This document shows positions 16,746 through 27,005 of a DNA stretch of 64,000 bases, in pieces; positions within the stretch are counted from its first letter, which is position 1, and each line of letters starts with the position of its first letter. Source of the DNA: Candidatus Zymogenaceae bacterium. GTDB taxonomy: Bacteria; Desulfobacterota; Zymogenia; Zymogenales; Zymogenaceae. Under the pieces are notes generated by a model, which saw nothing but the letters and a program-made list of their open reading frames with translations, ran no database searches and had not been told where the DNA came from. Location of the stretch: assembly GCA_016931225.1 (NCBI GenBank), contig JAFGFE010000005.1:1-64000 (forward strand), given 5' to 3'. The position numbers were made by a program, and so were the translations under genes.

Positions 16746-19067
16746 ATGAAAAACGGTCGAACCAAGACTCCGACAAACAAGACACACAAACACAACGATG
16801 TGCTTTTGACCCTGTCACAATTCGCCGATGACACGGGTTTGATTTTCGGCGTCTTGAACACCGAGGGAATCCTCGTTCGTGCAAATCATTTGTGCATCGA
16901 AATTTTCAGCACAAAAGTCCCCTCCCCCGTCGGAAAAATCTTGCATCCCGATCTGATCCCCGATGAATCCGGGGCGTTATGGAAAACTGTTCTGTCCGAT
17001 AACACGGCACGGACAATACGAACATTCATACCCGCGAACGACGACGGCGGGCGAACGATCGTGTGGCACGCCGCCCCGTTTTCCCATGCTGATGATCCCA
17101 CAACGGCCCTTGTGCTGCTGGGGACGGAAATAACCGACGACTCCTCCCGTGACGACACCCCGAACGAATCCGATAAGAAGACGACCAATACCCTGCTTGG
17201 CCTATTGAAAAATATCGCCGGAATGTTTAATCACTCAGTTATCGTAACCGACACACATCAGCGAATCATCTATGTAAACGAGGCGTCGGAGAATCTGTAC
17301 GGCTACACCGCATCAGAATTTTTAGGAAAAAATCCTGATTTCCTCAACTCCGAGCCCCTCTTCGACGTCATTCAGAACCAGATATCAGATAATATCGAGT
17401 CCGGTTACGAATGGTCCGGCAACGTGCACAACAAGAGGAAAGACGGCTCGGAATTCATCTCTGATATCAAAGTATCCCCCATTACGGACGATACCGGCTC
17501 CGTCATTGCCTATATGGGCATCCAGCGCGACGCGACCCATGACCGGGAGACACGGGAGGCCCTGAGACAGAGTGAGGAAAAATACTCATCTATCCTCAAA
17601 AATATCAACGAAGGGTATTATGAGGTGGACCTCGGCGGTAATTTCACCTTTTTCAACGATTCCATGTCCGAGATTCTCGGCTACTCCCCGGAAGATATGA
17701 TCGGGATGAATAATCGTGCCTTCATGAGCGAAGGAACGGCTAAAATGGTGTTTGAAACCTTCAATCGGGTATACCGCACCAGACAAACGGTCAAGGCCTT
17801 TGACTGGGAGCTTGTCAGAAGGGACGGTGAGAGGCGATTCGTTGAAGTCTCTGTTTCCCTGCTTCATGACGGCAGGGGCCGGCCCACCGGCTTTTCCGGC
17901 ATCGCCAGGGACGTCACCGAACGAAAGCGCCTGGAAGAGCAGCTCCTTGAAGCGAAAAAAATGGAGGCCATCGGAACCCTTGCCGGCGGTATCGCCCATG
18001 ACTTCAACAACATCCTGGCGTCCATCCTCGGATTCGCCTCATATCTGAGAAGCAAGTCCTCTCCGGGTGACGATTATCACAAGGGACTTACGGTCATCGA
18101 AGAATCGGCCGTCCGCGCCTCCGGACTGACATCCCAGCTTTTGGCCTACTCGCGGAGGGGGAGCATCATGATCAAGCCGCTCAACCTCAACAGAATCCTC
18201 AATGAGGTATGCGAGCTCACTGTCAAGGGCTTTGATTCGTCAATTGTCTGTACACTGGACACCCAGGACAACCTGAAAAACATCAGGGGAGACGAATCCC
18301 AGATACATCAGGTTGTGATGAACCTGGTCATCAACGCCCGTGACGCCATGCCCGACGGCGGGACGCTCACCATCAAAACCGAGATGTTCGCCACAAAACT
18401 GCCGAATCAGATGCCTGGTTTTGTCATCAGGCCGGGAGAATATGCTCGAATAGCGGTCGGCGACTCCGGCAAGGGGATGAGCGAGGAAGTTCTGGCCAAG
18501 ATGTTCGAACCCTATTTTACGACCAAGGAGAAACAGGGTGGAGCCGGCCTGGGGATGAGTGTTGTATACGGCATAGTGAAAAATCACGGCGGATACATAC
18601 ACGCCGAAAGCACGCCGGATATCGGCACGACGATTGAGATCTACTTTCCCGCAACAAACCAGATGGAGCAGTCCATCAAGGGTCCGGCTCCTTCAGACCG
18701 GGGCGGTTCGGAAACAATCCTGATCGTGGATGATGAAAGCAGTATCGTTTCCATGCTTACGCATGTCCTGAGTAACGCAGGCTATTCGATACTGTCGACC
18801 CAGTCCGGGTGCGAGGGTCTGCGATTATACAAGGAACACATCGATGATATCGATCTGGTCATTCTGGATATCATCATGCCCGATCTCAGGGGAGACGAGG
18901 TGCTCGAACAGATTCTTGAAAACAATCCCTCGGCACGGGTTATTCTCTTCAGCGGCTACAGTGAAAAGGAAAGCTATCGACACCTGTTAAACCACGGAAC
19001 GGTCGAGTTTCTCAGCAAACCATTTTCTATAGAAAACCTCCTCGGCATGATCCGTTCGATGTTGTAG
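16746..19067 (+). CDS. Hybrid PAS histidine kinase with C-terminal receiver
   Basis: Three PAS-like sensor modules (about residues 25-135, 155-275 and 280-395), a HisKA dimerisation domain of the HDFNN type (GGIAHDFNNILA, phospho-acceptor H418), a HATPase domain with N box VINARDAMPDGG and G box GGAGLGMSVVYGIVKNHGG, and a receiver domain (ILIVDDES at about 656; phospho-Asp in LVILDIIMPD). There is no transmembrane segment, so it senses cytoplasmic signals. The start ATG has no strong ribosome site. It is followed on the same strand by a second PAS kinase; partner regulators are unknown, the orphan NtrC-type gene at 8.1-9.5 kb being one candidate. Confidence 0.92.
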   Translation: MKNGRTKTPTNKTHKHNDVLLTLSQFADDTGLIFGVLNTEGILVRANHLCIEIFSTKVPSPVGKILHPDLIPDESGALWKTVLSDNTARTIRTFIPANDDGGRTIVWHAAPFSHADDPTTALVLLGTEITDDSSRDDTPNESDKKTTNTLLGLLKNIAGMFNHSVIVTDTHQRIIYVNEASENLYGYTASEFLGKNPDFLNSEPLFDVIQNQISDNIESGYEWSGNVHNKRKDGSEFISDIKVSPITDDTGSVIAYMGIQRDATHDRETREALRQSEEKYSSILKNINEGYYEVDLGGNFTFFNDSMSEILGYSPEDMIGMNNRAFMSEGTAKMVFETFNRVYRTRQTVKAFDWELVRRDGERRFVEVSVSLLHDGRGRPTGFSGIARDVTERKRLEEQLLEAKKMEAIGTLAGGIAHDFNNILASILGFASYLRSKSSPGDDYHKGLTVIEESAVRASGLTSQLLAYSRRGSIMIKPLNLNRILNEVCELTVKGFDSSIVCTLDTQDNLKNIRGDESQIHQVVMNLVINARDAMPDGGTLTIKTEMFATKLPNQMPGFVIRPGEYARIAVGDSGKGMSEEVLAKMFEPYFTTKEKQGGAGLGMSVVYGIVKNHGGYIHAESTPDIGTTIEIYFPATNQMEQSIKGPAPSDRGGSETILIVDDESSIVSMLTHVLSNAGYSILSTQSGCEGLRLYKEHIDDIDLVILDIIMPDLRGDEVLEQILENNPSARVILFSGYSEKESYRHLLNHGTVEFLSKPFSIENLLGMIRSML

Positions 19068-19260
19068 GCGATACGCGTCTTTGAAGAAATGGAGCGGCCC
19101 CGGTCACGAAAACTCCGCCTATCCATGTCGGTTCGTCCCTGGACGGATCTTCCTAACACACGAGACAAGTGACTATCGTAATCCCGACACCCCGGCCGCA
19201 TATTTCCCGAAAAAATCAGGTCGAAAAAAAATGCTCAGCTTCACTCAAATATGATATTAT

Positions 19261-21234
19261 GTGAAGTTGAAGCTCGAGTTTATAGACTCATTCGCTTTTC
19301 GAAGCATCAAACACGACCGTTCTGCGATCGCCGGGATGAAAGAACAAAAGATGAAAGAGCGGAGTATGACTCTCCCCGTGGACCCCAAGGAACAACAGAT
19401 TCTCAACAGTATTTCAGATGTGATTCTCTCACTCGATCCGGAAATGAAAATCCGCTGGGCGAATACAGCCGCGGGTGCGCTGACCGGCGGGAAAGCCGCA
19501 GATATCGTGGGCCATCGATGCTACCATATCCTCATGAAAAATCTCGACGTCTGTGACGATTGTCCCCTCCAGCGGGTACTCAAAACGAAAAAACCACAGG
19601 AAGGAAACATCCGTTCGGCGGACGACACCGTCTGGCGGGTTCGCGGCTATCCGGTCCTCTCGGATGACGGGGAGATTGAAGGCATTATCGAGGTCAGACA
19701 GGATATCTCGAGTGATGTCAAGCACGAGGAGATTCTCAAACGCGCCTCGGATGAATGGCGAACCACCTTCGACTCCATCAGCGACATGATATCCATCGTG
19801 GACACCGGTCTTACCATCATCAAGGGAAACAACGCATTCGCCGCATCATTCGGAAAACTTCCCCGGGACCTGGTGGGCGAAAATTATCATGATCTTTTGC
19901 TCCAGTCCATCGGCACGGATATCACGTTTCCGGTGGACGAGATCAAAGCGACCATCAGTCCGCAGGTCATCGACTGGTATGAACCAAGGATTGACACGCA
20001 CTTCGAGCTTTCGGTATCGCCCATTTACAAGGACAACACGGAGATATCGGGTCACGTCATCATCCAGAAGGACGTGACTCACATGAAAAAACGGGAAGTC
20101 ATGCATCTGAAGGCGTCGGATGAATGGCGGGCCGGTTTCGATTCCCTGAATGATATCATCTGCATCATCGACGACAAACTGAAAATCCTGAAGGTAAATG
20201 AAGCATTCGCCCGCTACTTCGACGCAAAGCCGAAAAATCTCATCGGGAAAAGCTATGACACACTTCTCAGGGCATCCGGCCGTAAACCGCTCAGCCTCCC
20301 CTATGAAGATGTGGTCCGCTACAGTCGCGGCAAGGTCCTGGAATCATATGATGACAAGACCAATACTCATTTTGAAATCACCTTAACGCCCATTGTTGAG
20401 AGGAAGAAGACCTCCGCCGCCCTGGTACATATACAAAGAGACATTTCACAAAGGATACGATCCGCCGGAAAGATCAAGGAGTATTCACAACACCTGGAAA
20501 TGATGCTGAGTCAATTGACCAAGGAGCTGCATCAAGCGCCGGAAGAGATGGTCAAAAAGACGAAGCTTTCCGTCCTGAGACAGATGGCCAGCGGCGTCGG
20601 ATATGAGCTGAGACACCCCCTGGACAGGATATCAAGATCAATTTCCAGCCTTAGAAAAAAACTCGAAGGTGCCGATGATGAGACGGTGAAGAATCTCGAC
20701 ATGATATCCGAAGAGATACGAAAGGCGGAACGGGTGATGCTGGACCTCCTCTATTTCTCCCGGGCGAAGACTTCGGAAAAGCAGGTGGTGCCGATCCCTG
20801 ACCTGGTCGCAATCGTTCTCAAACGCAGACCCCCGCCGAAAAACGTGCGTGTGACGACGAAGTTCCCCTCGGGCCTTCCTTCGGCGCACGCTTCCTCCAC
20901 CCAGGTGGCGCAGGTGCTCTATAACCTGCTGCAGAACGCCTATCAATCCGGCAGCGGGGACACGCAGATATCCGTAAACATACAGGCGAAGGCACTGCAT
21001 GACTACCTCTCCATCTCTGTTGCGGATAACGGTGGGGGGATACCGGCCAGGAACCTGGCGAAAATTTACGATCCGCTGTTTACCACCCGCTCCAGGGGAA
21101 TGGGCATCGGACTGACGATCGTAAAGAATCTCGTCGAGGCCAACGGCGGAACCATCTCCGTTGAAAGCAAGGAAAAGAAGGGGACCACCGCCACATTCAC
21201 ACTGCCGATTCTTATGGATACGGGTACGGAATGA
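19261..21234 (+). CDS. PAS histidine kinase with atypical H-box (Tyr in place of His)
   Basis: Soluble kinase with three PAS modules: the first has a CDDCP cysteine pair near residues 98-102, the others start at about residues 160 and 283 with the repeated SDEWR(T/A)xFDS(I/L). A coiled coil leads to a HisKA-like helix whose H-box reads GYELRHPLDRI: Y448 occupies the position of the phospho-acceptor histidine, and H452 replaces the usual asparagine of R-N-P-L. The ATPase domain looks intact (NLLQNAYQ, DNGGGIP, GMGIGLTIVKNL). It may signal through H452, through partners, or not by histidine phosphorylation. GTG 19261 and ATG 19336 are both possible starts. A strong terminator follows. Confidence 0.88.
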   Translation: MKLKLEFIDSFAFRSIKHDRSAIAGMKEQKMKERSMTLPVDPKEQQILNSISDVILSLDPEMKIRWANTAAGALTGGKAADIVGHRCYHILMKNLDVCDDCPLQRVLKTKKPQEGNIRSADDTVWRVRGYPVLSDDGEIEGIIEVRQDISSDVKHEEILKRASDEWRTTFDSISDMISIVDTGLTIIKGNNAFAASFGKLPRDLVGENYHDLLLQSIGTDITFPVDEIKATISPQVIDWYEPRIDTHFELSVSPIYKDNTEISGHVIIQKDVTHMKKREVMHLKASDEWRAGFDSLNDIICIIDDKLKILKVNEAFARYFDAKPKNLIGKSYDTLLRASGRKPLSLPYEDVVRYSRGKVLESYDDKTNTHFEITLTPIVERKKTSAALVHIQRDISQRIRSAGKIKEYSQHLEMMLSQLTKELHQAPEEMVKKTKLSVLRQMASGVGYELRHPLDRISRSISSLRKKLEGADDETVKNLDMISEEIRKAERVMLDLLYFSRAKTSEKQVVPIPDLVAIVLKRRPPPKNVRVTTKFPSGLPSAHASSTQVAQVLYNLLQNAYQSGSGDTQISVNIQAKALHDYLSISVADNGGGIPARNLAKIYDPLFTTRSRGMGIGLTIVKNLVEANGGTISVESKEKKGTTATFTLPILMDTGTE

Positions 21235-21298
21235 CCGGAGCGCCTCGTAGAATCATCCTCACATCGCGGCGTAGATCACCCGTATCTATATATCATAT

Positions 21299-21333
21299 AA
21301 AAAAACGGGGCCTGTTTTCGGCCCCGTTTTTTT
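21299..21333. terminator. Bidirectional rho-independent terminator
   Basis: ACGGGGCC-TGTTTTC-GGCCCCGT stem with a T-run on the plus side and an A-run on the other, between the convergent PAS kinase and ParA genes. Confidence 0.9.
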
Positions 21334-21400
21334 ATAATATTACATCCTGTTTCAGCAAGGGTGCTCCCTCACTTCTTGACCCACCTGAAAGATTCAATCC

Positions 21401-22168
21401 TCATTCCACCTTCTGAATCACCTCTTCGGCAAGCTCCAGGTACGATTTGACGCCTGCACTGCTGATATCAAACAGTATCGCAGGCTTTCCCATTTTGGGC
21501 ACCTCTGACAGACGGATGTTTCTGGGTATATATACATCGAAGACCTTTTTCTTGAGATCAACTCGGAGATCCTCGGCCACCTCCCGGGATGCAGACGTGC
21601 GCATATCCACCATCGTCAAAAGAAAGCCCAAGAGCTTCAGGTTCGGATTGAATTTCTTCCCGACCACACGGGCCGCCTTTATCAAACGTCCGATCGTCTT
21701 CAGGGCGTAAAATTCGCTCTGAACCGGTACTATCAGATAATCAGCCGCCGCCATGCCGGCGACGGTAATCGCCCCCAGGGACGGGGGGCAATCAATCAGC
21801 ACGAAATCATACGCATCCTTAATCTCATCGATGATATCCCTCACCATGAAGATGTTCTCGTTAATCCTATTGAAGTATGCGGTCTCTTCCTCGTTGCTCC
21901 AGATATTCGACGGGGCGAAGCTGAGGTACTCAATTTCCGTTCCATGAATCATCTTTCGGGGACTCATCCCGTTCAACACCACGTCATAAAAACCGCCCCG
22001 CAGATCCTCCCTCTTCCGTCCAAAACTAAGCCAGAGACCGCACTGGGGATCAAGACCAACGACCAATGTCCGTCGCTCATACACAGCGAGGGAAGCACCG
22101 AGGTTAACCGCCGTCGTTGTCTTCCCCACCCCGCCTTTCTGGCTGGCAATGGTAATCACATGACTCAT
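21401..22168 (-). CDS. ParA/Soj-family ATPase at the end of the chemosensory operon
   Basis: P-loop ATPase of the ParA/MinD superfamily: deviant Walker A KGGVGKTT (residues 10-17), Walker A' region LVVGLDPQCG and Walker B VLIDCPPSLG. No ParB gene or parS-like site is near. The gene follows cheB by 30 bases on the same strand. ParA-type proteins in chemotaxis operons (ParC/PpfA) position chemoreceptor arrays or segregate cytoplasmic clusters, which is the likely role here. Length of 255 residues is normal. Confidence 0.85.
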   Translation of the reverse strand: MSHVITIASQKGGVGKTTTAVNLGASLAVYERRTLVVGLDPQCGLWLSFGRKREDLRGGFYDVVLNGMSPRKMIHGTEIEYLSFAPSNIWSNEEETAYFNRINENIFMVRDIIDEIKDAYDFVLIDCPPSLGAITVAGMAAADYLIVPVQSEFYALKTIGRLIKAARVVGKKFNPNLKLLGFLLTMVDMRTSASREVAEDLRVDLKKKVFDVYIPRNIRLSEVPKMGKPAILFDISSAGVKSYLELAEEVIQKVE

Positions 22169-22198
22169 GAAACAGCCCCTTTTATCTGAAAATATTCA

Positions 22199-23314
22199 TC
22201 AGGCTTTTTTCGTGACGTTTTGAAGCATCGCCGGTATCTGGTTTATGGACAGCACCGAATCCACAACACCGTTTTCTATGGCGGATTTCGGCATACCGAA
22301 AACCAGGGAGGTGCTCTCGTCCTGGGCGATGGTTGTTCCCCCCATCATTTTTATGGCCTTCAGGCCCTTGGAGCCGTCCCTGCCCATTCCGGTAAGTATA
22401 ATACCGATCGTGTTCTCCCCAAATGTGGCGGCCGCCGAATAAAACAGGGTGTCGATGGAGGGTGTGGCGCTTTTTTCATCCTCATCCACCTTCTCAAGCT
22501 CCACCTGGGGGGCCAAAAACGGCTTGACAATCTTGACATTGTAATTACCCGGAGTCACCAATACCTTTCCGCTCTCGATGACGTCCCCGTTTTTTGCCTC
22601 CGAGACTTCCAGAAACGTCACCCTGCCCAGTCGTTCCGCGAAAAACCGTGTGAAGAATCTGGGCATGTGCTGGGCGACGATGATCCCTGCGGGAAAGGTC
22701 GGCGGCAGTTTTCCGAGGATGAATTCCAGGGCCTTCGGTCCCCCCGTGGACGCGCCGATCACCACGATCTTATTCTCCGCCAGACGGGCTAGCTCCTCCT
22801 TGGTGTATCCATCCGGCTTTTTCCTGATCGGCCTGATGCTTTTGCCCGCACCTCTGGCCTTTTCTTCGGCGATGTCCGGACTGATCGCCAGGTATTTATC
22901 CATGTCCACGTGATATGCGGCCCGTATCTTCGTCGTCAGCTCCTGCTTGAGGAACTTGAAGTTGAGGATCATGGATCCCTTCTTCGGCTTGGGAATAAAA
23001 TCCACTGCGCCCATCTCCAAGGCGCGAAAGGTAATGTTCGCTCCCTCGTTCGTCACCCCGCTGAGCATAATAACCGGGACCTTATACTCCCGGGCGAGTA
23101 TCTTCAGCGAGGACAGTCCGTCCATGCGGGGCATGATGACGTCCATTGTCACCACATCCGGCTTCAGGTCGAGATACTTCTGTATCGCATCCTCGCCGTT
23201 CACGGCGACTCCCACCACCTCGATGTCCGCTTCTTCCTCGAGGACATTCGTGACGGCCCGTCTGATAACAGGGGAATCATCGACTATCAGTGTTTTTATT
23301 CTACTACCCGCCAA
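22199..23314 (-). CDS. cheB: Chemotaxis protein CheB, intact methylesterase
   Basis: Receiver domain (D58 in VVTMDVIMPRMDG) joined to a CheB methylesterase domain with the full triad: S189 in IGASTGGP, H216 in AQHMPRFF and D313 in GMGRDG. It removes methyl groups from, or deamidates, MCP receptors, opposing CheR. It sits between cheA and parA. This is the only one of three CheB-type proteins in the operon with a complete active site. Confidence 0.95.
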   Translation of the reverse strand: MAGSRIKTLIVDDSPVIRRAVTNVLEEEADIEVVGVAVNGEDAIQKYLDLKPDVVTMDVIMPRMDGLSSLKILAREYKVPVIMLSGVTNEGANITFRALEMGAVDFIPKPKKGSMILNFKFLKQELTTKIRAAYHVDMDKYLAISPDIAEEKARGAGKSIRPIRKKPDGYTKEELARLAENKIVVIGASTGGPKALEFILGKLPPTFPAGIIVAQHMPRFFTRFFAERLGRVTFLEVSEAKNGDVIESGKVLVTPGNYNVKIVKPFLAPQVELEKVDEDEKSATPSIDTLFYSAAATFGENTIGIILTGMGRDGSKGLKAIKMMGGTTIAQDESTSLVFGMPKSAIENGVVDSVLSINQIPAMLQNVTKKA

Positions 23315-23350
23315 AGAAGCCTCTCCTTTGTATTCCGCATGTTCCCACCA

Positions 23351-26300
23351 TCATGAGACCGGGGGAGTGTCGTTTTCCGTTTCGATTCTTTTCCTGACAG
23401 ATCGCTTCTGATACCGCCGCTCCGCCTGTTTTTTCCTGAGCTCCCGCTCCTTGGCGATCGCCAGGTTTACCAGTTCTATCACATCAATGATAAGAGATAT
23501 CGATCCATCCCCCATAATCGACGCGCCGGATACTCCCCTGGTTCCGGTCAGATATTCCTCGAGGGACTTGATAACGATATCCTCTTCACCCAGGAGCCTG
23601 TCCACTATGAGACCCACTTCCCTCCCCTCGGCGCTTAATATTACCACATATACCTTCTTTTGTGCATCCTCTTCACTTTCCCATCCGGTATTCATGCGAA
23701 ATATCTCTGAAAGATGCAGAAGCGGCAATACCTTGTCTCGTATCCTGAGGACCTGATGCCCTTCGATGGTATCAATCTCGTCGATGTGCACCTGGACCGT
23801 TTCAATAACCGATGACAGTGGAATGGAAAATACCCGCTGTTGTATCTCAACGATCAGGGCCTGGATAATCGCCAGGGTCAGCGGCAGCTTGATATTAAAC
23901 GATGCTCCCTTCCCCAACTCCGTTATCACGTCGATGCTCCCCTTCAGCTTGTCGACATTTCGTTTCACGATATCAAGCCCGACGCCCCGACCGGAAACAT
24001 GGCTGACCTTCTCGGCCAGGGAAACACCCGGCTTGAACAGATAATTGATCATGTCCCGCTCGGTCAGGCGTTCCGCCTCGAGGGCCGTAACCTCACCCGA
24101 AGACTCCATTCGCGACTTGATCTTGCTGAAGTCCATCCCTCTCCCGTCATCGGATACTTCGATGATCACCTGATTGCCCTGATGATACGCGGAGATATTC
24201 AATGTCCCTTGCTCGGGCTTGCCCATTTTTCGTCGTTCCCCGGGGGATTCGAAACCGTGATCGATGGAATTTCTGATAATGTGAGTAAGGGGGTCGCCGA
24301 TTTCCTCTATGACCGATTTGTCCAGCTCCGTTTCCTTACCGGTGATAATCAGGTTCACATCCTTGTTCATCTTGTTGGCCAGGTCACGCACCATCCGGGG
24401 AAATCGGGCGAACAACTGGTTTATACTGACCATCCTGACACGCATGACGCCTTCCTGGAGTTCATTGGAAACGCGGCTCAGCTCCGTTGTGGACTCCTCG
24501 AATTCAAGGGCGAGCTGTCTGAGGTTTATCATTTCCTGCTTGTCGAGCTTCTTCAATTCCAGGATTTCCCGATACATATCCCTGAACAAGTTTACCAACT
24601 GGGAAAAGCTTGCGCGGTTGACGACCAGCTCGCCCACCAGGTTCATGATATTATCCACCCGCTCGGTCTCCACCCTGAGGGTCTTTCGTGAATAGGGGAT
24701 CTCCGTTCCGGGCGGCTCTTCGTCGCCCCCTCCCGGGGGGACAGAACCTCCCGGCGGCGTCTCATCCGAGATTCTCCGGGAGGCGACCGGCGTCGCGGCC
24801 TCCCCCGGCTTCTCCATGACGGAAATATCCGGCGTTTCGGCCCGTATATCCTCCGCCTTCGGCCTTTCCCGGGGCTCCCGGGTCGGCACCGACGGTATTT
24901 CGACCGCCTCCGGGATCTTCCCCGCGGATCGGGAAAGCGTGCCGATCTCATCTTCCAATTCGGTATAGAAGCCGCCCAGAGTCTCAGACAACGATGAGAT
25001 CGATTCGGGATTATGTCCCGCTTCGGTGAGAATTTTCATCTCCTTCTCAAGAATACTCAGGATGGAGTCGTATCCCATGAATTTCGCCGACGACCGGAGG
25101 CTCTCCACCGCTTTCTTGTATATTTCCACCGATTCCTCGATATCACTTCCGTTCCGAATATTGGTGAGGCACACATCGATGGTCTCCATATATTGCTCGG
25201 CGGCGGAGAGGAATATCTGCAAGAGCTCCCGGTCTTCATCGGTCAGTTCAATCACCTCGGCCGTTTCTTCTTCCGATGGCTCGGTGAAAATCTTCGAGCG
25301 TCTCAGCGCGGATTTCAGACCTGACAATTCCTGCACCAGGGTGGTGACGGATTCAGGGCTCATCCCGTGGCGATCCTTCAGGTACCGTTCCAGAAGGGTG
25401 ACGATTTGGTTGAGTTGATCGACGATGGAGAAATATTCCATGTAATTCGCCGAACGTCTGAGCTTCAGCACAATCTCCAGCAATTCCTGTATTAAATCGT
25501 CATCGGCCTCCTTGTCCTCGATATCCTGAAGGCGCACATCCAGAATGGAAAAGAGGTCAACCGTAGCGGAGAGAAAAATATCTATCAGCTCCTCATCATA
25601 CCCCACGGCGAGATCCTCTTTGACCTCGCCTCTGATCGCCGCTATATGCCCTTCCGACTCCCCCTGTACCGTGGATACGGATGGGGCCTGTGTCTGAGCG
25701 GAAGCGGCCTCCCGCTCTTCCTGGAAAAAGGCGATGATATCCGAGGCAAGATTCGCGCTGATCCCTTCAATTTTGGAGAGATCCTCCTCATTCGCCCTGG
25801 ACAGCGCATCCCACGTCAAATAACCGGCTTCGTAGATCTGTCGGGCTTTTGCGGCGCCCACCCCGGGTATTATGGTGAATTCCTTGATCGCCTCATCGGC
25901 GGACAACGGTGTTTTGCCGTCGGTGCCGGAGATCTCCGTTGTGTTCCCAATGACCGGCTCTGTTTCGTTGACATATTCCCGGATAATGTCAAGGTTGTTG
26001 TAGAAACTGAGCACCTCGTTATCGGTGAGGCTCTCCCCCTCCTCAAGAAACAACATAATGGATTTACTGATATTGCTGAGACTCGTATCAAGCTCGTCGT
26101 ACCCGAAATACTCAATGGACGACCGAAAACTCTCCACAAGCTTCAGAAATCGCTCCAGTTCTTCGGTGGTTTTTTTCTCTTCCAACACCTTGAGAGCGTT
26201 TTCCAGCTCATCCATATGCTGCTCGAGGACCTCGGAAATCTCGTTGTCGAACACGTCCTCGCTTGGGGGGATATGGGCCTTCGAACGGGTGCGTACCGTA

Positions 26301-26887
26301 TCATCCACATCGCCGTATTTCTCACCGAGATCGGGAAACTCTTCATCCAGATCTAGATCCATCTCTATCGTGTCTTCCGGCTCTTCCGGAGGTTCCTCTG
26401 CGGCCTTCGTCGGTGCCGTGTCTTCCGGTTTTCTCGATGAAAACACTCCCTCGGTCACCTCGTCCGATGTCTCTTCATCCAGAGTGTCGTTCTCCGGCAA
26501 TTCGACGTCCCCATTAAGCAAACGATCAAGGGCGACGGAGGCGGATTCCACACTTGAGAGCTCCTCTTTACTCTCGGAGAGATCCTGCAGGAGAGACGTG
26601 ACCGTGTCCATACCCATAAAGAGAACATCGATTATATCCTTGGTGGCCGTCAGAGACCCCTGCCGGAGCCGTTCGAGTATGCTCTCCATCTTGTGCAGGA
26701 ATTCCCCGGTTTTCTCCAGGCCGATATAATCGGCTGATCCCTTGATGGAGTGAACGGCCCGAAAAAGCTGGTTGAGATATTCCTGGTTCTTCGGGTCGTC
26801 CACCAGCCGATTGAGGTTTTCCTCCAGCTCGGATAAGTGCTCGTTGCTTTCTATGATGAATTCCTTCAACAGTTCTTCATCGTACAT
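23351..26887 (-). CDS. cheA: Giant CheA histidine kinase with several Hpt-like repeats and a HhH module
   Basis: 1178 residues, far longer than a usual CheA (about 650). Residues 1-110 form a true Hpt domain (H46 in AVHSIKGSADY). Three further Hpt-like helical modules (near residues 245, 470 and 590) keep the scaffold but have E, L and E in place of the histidine. Residues about 340-388 form a helix-hairpin-helix (IPGVGAAKARQIYEAG and IEGISANLASDIIAFF). From about 729 come the P3 dimerisation helix, the kinase domain (N box RNSIDHGFE, SDDGRGMD, GRGVGLDIVK) and a CheW-like P5 domain. Acidic, proline-rich linkers connect the parts. It phosphorylates the operon's receivers. Confidence 0.93.
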   Translation of the reverse strand: MYDEELLKEFIIESNEHLSELEENLNRLVDDPKNQEYLNQLFRAVHSIKGSADYIGLEKTGEFLHKMESILERLRQGSLTATKDIIDVLFMGMDTVTSLLQDLSESKEELSSVESASVALDRLLNGDVELPENDTLDEETSDEVTEGVFSSRKPEDTAPTKAAEEPPEEPEDTIEMDLDLDEEFPDLGEKYGDVDDTVRTRSKAHIPPSEDVFDNEISEVLEQHMDELENALKVLEEKKTTEELERFLKLVESFRSSIEYFGYDELDTSLSNISKSIMLFLEEGESLTDNEVLSFYNNLDIIREYVNETEPVIGNTTEISGTDGKTPLSADEAIKEFTIIPGVGAAKARQIYEAGYLTWDALSRANEEDLSKIEGISANLASDIIAFFQEEREAASAQTQAPSVSTVQGESEGHIAAIRGEVKEDLAVGYDEELIDIFLSATVDLFSILDVRLQDIEDKEADDDLIQELLEIVLKLRRSANYMEYFSIVDQLNQIVTLLERYLKDRHGMSPESVTTLVQELSGLKSALRRSKIFTEPSEEETAEVIELTDEDRELLQIFLSAAEQYMETIDVCLTNIRNGSDIEESVEIYKKAVESLRSSAKFMGYDSILSILEKEMKILTEAGHNPESISSLSETLGGFYTELEDEIGTLSRSAGKIPEAVEIPSVPTREPRERPKAEDIRAETPDISVMEKPGEAATPVASRRISDETPPGGSVPPGGGDEEPPGTEIPYSRKTLRVETERVDNIMNLVGELVVNRASFSQLVNLFRDMYREILELKKLDKQEMINLRQLALEFEESTTELSRVSNELQEGVMRVRMVSINQLFARFPRMVRDLANKMNKDVNLIITGKETELDKSVIEEIGDPLTHIIRNSIDHGFESPGERRKMGKPEQGTLNISAYHQGNQVIIEVSDDGRGMDFSKIKSRMESSGEVTALEAERLTERDMINYLFKPGVSLAEKVSHVSGRGVGLDIVKRNVDKLKGSIDVITELGKGASFNIKLPLTLAIIQALIVEIQQRVFSIPLSSVIETVQVHIDEIDTIEGHQVLRIRDKVLPLLHLSEIFRMNTGWESEEDAQKKVYVVILSAEGREVGLIVDRLLGEEDIVIKSLEEYLTGTRGVSGASIMGDGSISLIIDVIELVNLAIAKERELRKKQAERRYQKRSVRKRIETENDTPPVS

Positions 26888-27005
26888 AACGACACCTGCG
26901 ATCCGTTTCCGTTAACAATGCTCCGCCCGTTTTTGGAAACGACAAAAATGAACGGATCGTGCACATAATATTTTTCATCTCTTACGAACCGGCCGCTCTC
27001 TCAGG

